The notes under the pieces were generated by a model that was given only the letters and a program-made list of their open reading frames with translations, made no database searches and had not been told where the DNA came from. A stretch of DNA of 64,000 bases from CAVUPF01 sp963803755 (lineage in GTDB: Bacteria > Actinomycetota > Thermoleophilia > Solirubrobacterales > 70-9), in NCBI GenBank assembly GCA_963803755.1, contig CAWDNP010000011.1:248001-312000 (forward strand), in the 5' to 3' direction. Positions 61,757-64,000 of this stretch are shown piece by piece. Each line of letters begins with the position of its first letter. The first letter of the stretch is position 1. Both the position numbers and the translations under genes were made by a program.

Positions 61757-62125
61757 CTAAGCGCGACCGCTCAGCTCGGCCACTCGGTCGCTGAGGCGGC
61801 GGGCCTGCTCGGCGAGCGCCCACATCGCTGCGTCGGCAAGGACTTCGCCGTGGCAGCGATGCGGCGCACACCAGCAGCCGAGCCGCTTGCCGTGCAGAGC
61901 GGCGAGCCGGGCCAGCGGCAAGCGGCCCGAGCTGACCTCCGCCCAGAGATGGCGGCGATAGCACTCGATCGCCTCATCGACCGAGCCGACCACGATCACC
62001 CCCGCGACCCGGCTCGGCCGGTGCGAGTAGGGGTTCCCCCACTCGCCCGGCCGGCCGGTCTGCGGGCAGCGGCCACGGCCGATGTAGACGTCGTAGGGAT
62101 CGCGCTGGCAGTGAACGACGGCCAT
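61757..62125 (-). CDS. DUF4326-family protein
   Basis: 122 aa from ATG 62125, overlapping the SLOG gene stop (ATGA). Motifs VYIGRGRCPQTGRPGEWGNP, AIECYRRHLWAE, and LHGKRLGCWCAPHRCHGEVL with the CWC...CHG set are diagnostic of DUF4326, a small possibly metal-binding domain common in phages and plasmids. The pair with a SLOG protein suggests nucleotide-related chemistry, but no activity is established here. Confidence 0.85.
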   Translation of the reverse strand: MAVVHCQRDPYDVYIGRGRCPQTGRPGEWGNPYSHRPSRVAGVIVVGSVDEAIECYRRHLWAEVSSGRLPLARLAALHGKRLGCWCAPHRCHGEVLADAAMWALAEQARRLSDRVAELSGRA

Positions 62126-62472
62126 CACGGCTCCCGAACCGGGATGCAGGCGGCTTCGGCCAGCGCGATCATCTGAGCGGTGCCGGGGCCGCCGAGCGGG
62201 TAGGCGTAGACGAAATCCGGCCCGAGGCGCGCCATCGCCTCGTTTCGCCGGAACCCCGCCGGGCGGCCGTAGTAGTCCCACAGCGCCCGCACCGTGGCGA
62301 CGTGGAGGCCAAGCTCTGTGGCCTCCTCGCGGGCGATGCGATCAGCGCCGCGAGCGCCGCCCTCGATCACGACCGACCCCTCGGGCAGCGATTCCAGATC
62401 GCGGCGGATGCGCTCGCGGTCGCTCCACTCCCGCGAGCCGCAGAACAGGGCGATGACTGGGCCGCTACTCAC
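62125..62472 (-). CDS. SLOG-fold (DUF2493-like) nucleotide-binding protein
   Basis: 115 aa. PVIALFCGSREWSDRERIRR, VVIEGGARGADRIAREEATE, and a C-terminal FRRNEAMARLGPDFVYAYPL. The GSR..W and GGA.GAD..A motifs are those of the YspA/DUF2493 SLOG family, a Rossmann-like fold that binds nucleotides or their derivatives. It overlaps the SSB gene upstream by 8 bp and DUF4326 downstream by 1-4 bp, forming a three-gene operon. Confidence 0.85.
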   Translation of the reverse strand: MSSGPVIALFCGSREWSDRERIRRDLESLPEGSVVIEGGARGADRIAREEATELGLHVATVRALWDYYGRPAGFRRNEAMARLGPDFVYAYPLGGPGTAQMIALAEAACIPVREP

Positions 62473-62812
62473 GGCCCAGCCTCCCGTAGAGCTTCACCTC
62501 GCGGGCGATAGTGCTGACCTCCGGGTAGGAGACCCGGCCGCGTCGGCGGGTGCGCTGGCGCTGCTCGCCCCGCACGCGGACCAGATCGCCTTCCAGCAGG
62601 CGGGCGCAACGGATCGCAAGATCCTGACCGCGAGGGGCGCCGAGCACGCCCTGCACGTAGACCGGCGTTACGACCGGGTTGGTTGCCGGTCCCACATCGG
62701 TTGCCACCGTGAACCGGCAGATCGGAACCCCATCCGCCGAATGGGCCAACTGCGGCCCTCGCGTGATGCGACCCACGACCTGCGTTAGAACCTTGGACTC
62801 CAATGAACTCAT
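62465..62812 (-). CDS. Single-stranded DNA-binding protein (2 of 3), divergent
   Basis: 115 aa from ATG 62812 (AAAGGAG upstream). OB-fold pattern VLTQVVGRITRGPQLAHSAD, VPICRFTVATDVGPA, TPVYVQGVLGAPRGQDLAIR, LLEGDLVRVRGEQRQR. It lacks an acidic tail and is more divergent than the other two SSBs, so it may serve a special role such as coating transferred DNA or act with the SLOG protein encoded in the same operon. Confidence 0.75.
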   Translation of the reverse strand: MSSLESKVLTQVVGRITRGPQLAHSADGVPICRFTVATDVGPATNPVVTPVYVQGVLGAPRGQDLAIRCARLLEGDLVRVRGEQRQRTRRRGRVSYPEVSTIAREVKLYGRLGRE

Positions 62813-62900
62813 CGCAAACGCTCCTTTCTCGGCCGCTCGGGCCTCGTGCTGATTTGCCTGCGATTTAGACCGGCACGGCGCCCGGTGCACCGCAGGACAC

Positions 62901-62971
62901 GATGGTCGGGCGGGTCGCTGATCTCGACCTTGGAATCCCTGCCTTCTCGATCAGCGACCCGCCCGACCATC
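62901..62971. repeat. Perfect 23-bp inverted repeat
   Basis: GATGGTCGGGCGGGTCGCTG ATC at 62901-62923 is exactly complementary to 62949-62971, with a 25-nt centre. It lies about 90 bp upstream of the second SSB gene in the gap 62813-63111. There is no T tract. A replication or transfer origin, or an operator, is possible. Confidence 0.75.
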
Positions 62972-63111
62972 TGTTCGGAGGGGAAGGGGCGAAGCCCCTT
63001 GCACCGGGTGAGGTGCCGGGCTAGGGTCGTAGGTGAGTCAGCACCCCGCCCCTCGCCCCCCGTCCCGGCCGGCGGTCTCATCCTTTAACCCGAGGAGATG
63101 GCCACGACAAA

Positions 63112-63136
63112 GGCCCGGCGCCAACGGCGCCGGGCC
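63112..63136 (-). terminator. Rho-independent terminator after the third ssb gene
   Basis: GGCCCGGCGCC (63112-63122) and GGCGCCGGGCC (63126-63136) form an 11-bp stem with a 3-nt loop, followed on the minus strand by TTTGTCG. It is 21 bp after the stop codon. Confidence 0.75.
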
Positions 63137-63157
63137 CCGGTCGCGTTCGTCTCGGAC

Positions 63158-63775
63158 CTAGAACGAGATGTCCTCGTCCTCGATGCCCTCACCGAAGCCG
63201 TACTCGGCCAGAGCGGTTTCGATCTCGGCGGCAACGGCCGCCTTGTTCGCCATCCGCTCGGGGTTATCGACCCCCAGGTCGCGGGCACGCGAGTCCAGCT
63301 GCTCGCGGGTCAGCGTGGCCAGCTCAGAGAGCTGATCGGCCACCGCCTGCGCCTGAGCGTCAACCTCCGCCTGGAGGTCGAGCCGCTCGGTGGCCTCGGG
63401 CTCCTCCGCGGAGGCCGAAGCCTCCTCGGAGGGCTTTGAGGCACCGAGGAACTGGACTCCCTCGGCGACGATCTCGACGACCTGGCGCTTGCCGCCGTCC
63501 TTGACCTCGTACTCGCGCCAGTCCAGGCGGCCGTTGACCGCCACCGGGCTGCCCTTGACGAGATGCTCGGCGGCGGCCTCGCCGCGGGCACCCCAGACGA
63601 TGACGTCGAAGTAGTTGGGCTTATCGACCCACTCGCCGCTCTGCCCGTCTTTGCGGCGGCTGTTGACCGCAACCCGCAGCTTGCAGAGCGAGGTTCCGCT
63701 CGGCAGAGCCCGCAACTCGGGATCGCGGGTCAGGTTGCCGGTGATAACGACAGCGTTCACATTTGCAATTGACAT
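63158..63775 (-). CDS. ssb: SSB with Rho-N/SAP-like insertion and acidic tip (3 of 3)
   Basis: 205 aa from ATG 63775 (AAAGGAGG upstream). Full OB domain: ANVNAVVITGNLTRDPELRA, CKLRVAVNSRRKDGQS, NYFDVIVWGARGEAAAEHLV, VNGRLDWREYEVKDGGKRQV. After an acidic linker there is a helical motif TREQLDSRARDLGVDNPERM, ANKAAVAAEIE, similar to Rho-N/SAP-type nucleic-acid-binding helices. It ends GEGIEDEDISF, the protein-interaction tip of true SSBs. It likely supports replication of the element. Leader 5 lies just upstream. Confidence 0.9.
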   Translation of the reverse strand: MSIANVNAVVITGNLTRDPELRALPSGTSLCKLRVAVNSRRKDGQSGEWVDKPNYFDVIVWGARGEAAAEHLVKGSPVAVNGRLDWREYEVKDGGKRQVVEIVAEGVQFLGASKPSEEASASAEEPEATERLDLQAEVDAQAQAVADQLSELATLTREQLDSRARDLGVDNPERMANKAAVAAEIETALAEYGFGEGIEDEDISF

Positions 63776-63790
63776 TGAGTCCTCCTTTAG

Positions 63791-63860
63791 GGGTGTGATC
63801 CGACGTAGCCCGACCAGCACGCACCGCGTGCCAAAATCGGCGCAGTCGCTGGTCACACGC
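63791..63860 (-). promoter_or_regulatory. Nested-palindrome leader 5
   Basis: Outer arms GGTGTGA and TCACACG (edges 63792-63798 and 63853-63859) with inner hairpin GCACGC acc GCGTGC, and AAAATCGG next to the inner stem as in leader 2 (AAAATCG). Unlike the others, the start codon (63775) lies 16 bp outside the palindrome. Confidence 0.65.
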
Positions 63861-63903
63861 CGCCGAGGCGAAACCCACCCCGGCAGCGCATCGACCCTCG
63901 ACC

Positions 63904-64000
63904 TCACGCCCACCGGGCGGAGGAGCCGTAACCGGCGGTCTCGTCCTCGCGGACAGACGCCGCGTCCCTCGGCCCTGAAGCCACCGCATCGCGTACCGCC
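63904..64000 (-). CDS. C-terminal end of a second DUF3072-like protein (cut by window edge)
   Basis: The last 31 codons read VRDAVASGPRDAASVREDET, AGYGSSARWA before TGA at 63904. The ending matches that of the protein at 51433-51705 (GYGSSARWR), so a paralogue begins beyond the right edge. It would be the gene upstream of the third ssb. Confidence 0.55.
   Translation of the reverse strand, partial: AVRDAVASGPRDAASVREDETAGYGSSARWA

Noticed and set aside
1..64000. tRNA or rRNA genes and a tRNA-type attachment site for the conjugative element
   Set aside because: I looked for cloverleaf-like segments and conserved rRNA stretches, especially near 37 kb and the window ends, and saw none; a tRNAscan run would be decisive.

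Overview
The window is high-GC DNA that reads like a soil actinobacterium of the Thermoleophilia (Solirubrobacterales-like). The evidence is frequent GTG/TTG starts and many secreted proteins with lysine-rich or PASTA-type tails. There is also a family of secreted proteins with a fixed N-terminal cassette (LTYANVMS..., then ten-residue AVTTAKIKKG-type repeats) of a kind I associate with that group. The taxonomic call is an inference from protein style; no rRNA or tRNA gene was found.

Layout. 1-1.98 kb: end of an IS21-family element (istA/istB). 2-6.1 kb: secreted proteins (polysaccharide deacetylase, TIG/PASTA protein, CnaB-like protein). 6.4-8.6 kb: a VapC-like gene cut at its 5' end by an IS1380-family element, followed by a MITE. 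9.7-12.8 kb: a compact minus-strand operon resembling methylamine-dehydrogenase maturation genes (a MauE-MauA-like fusion, a MauD-like thioredoxin, a CcdA/MauF-like membrane protein and an unknown). 13-28.2 kb: beta-propeller and glycine-rich surface proteins, an alpha/beta hydrolase and four minus-strand cassette paralogues, three of them driven by near-identical promoters (TTGACC-17 bp-TAGGGT), the fourth paralogue in the series lacking that promoter; an IS5/IS427 element sits in one leader. 28.5-31.8 kb: a sigma-factor gene split by a ~2.7 kb element that encodes a large serine recombinase. 32-35.6 kb: c-di-GMP genes (REC-PAS-HD-GYP and GGDEF). 36-37.1 kb: an FTR1 iron permease behind a palindromic, iron-box-like site.

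37.1-64 kb: an integrative conjugative element or integrated plasmid. It holds a Tcp-like transfer module (peptidoglycan hydrolase, VirB6/TcpH, VirB4, TcpE, VirB2-like, TcpC, VirD4), a tethered sigma factor, three SSBs, four replication-relaxation family proteins, a second coupling-type ATPase, a BsuBI/PstI-type restriction-modification pair, toxin-antitoxin-like pairs, and a SLOG/DUF4326 pair. The 37-51 kb stretch is extremely GC rich and is broken by many single-base frameshifts although motifs are preserved, which suggests consensus errors or very recent decay.

Most striking signals: (1) a family of five nested-palindrome leaders in the conjugative element, four with the start codon inside the outer stem and with covarying arms; (2) a skin-like split sigma gene; (3) four MITEs (96-163 bp) with TWA target duplications whose ends match the resident IS5 element; (4) a MauE-MauA-like fusion that seems to lack the second cofactor tryptophan.
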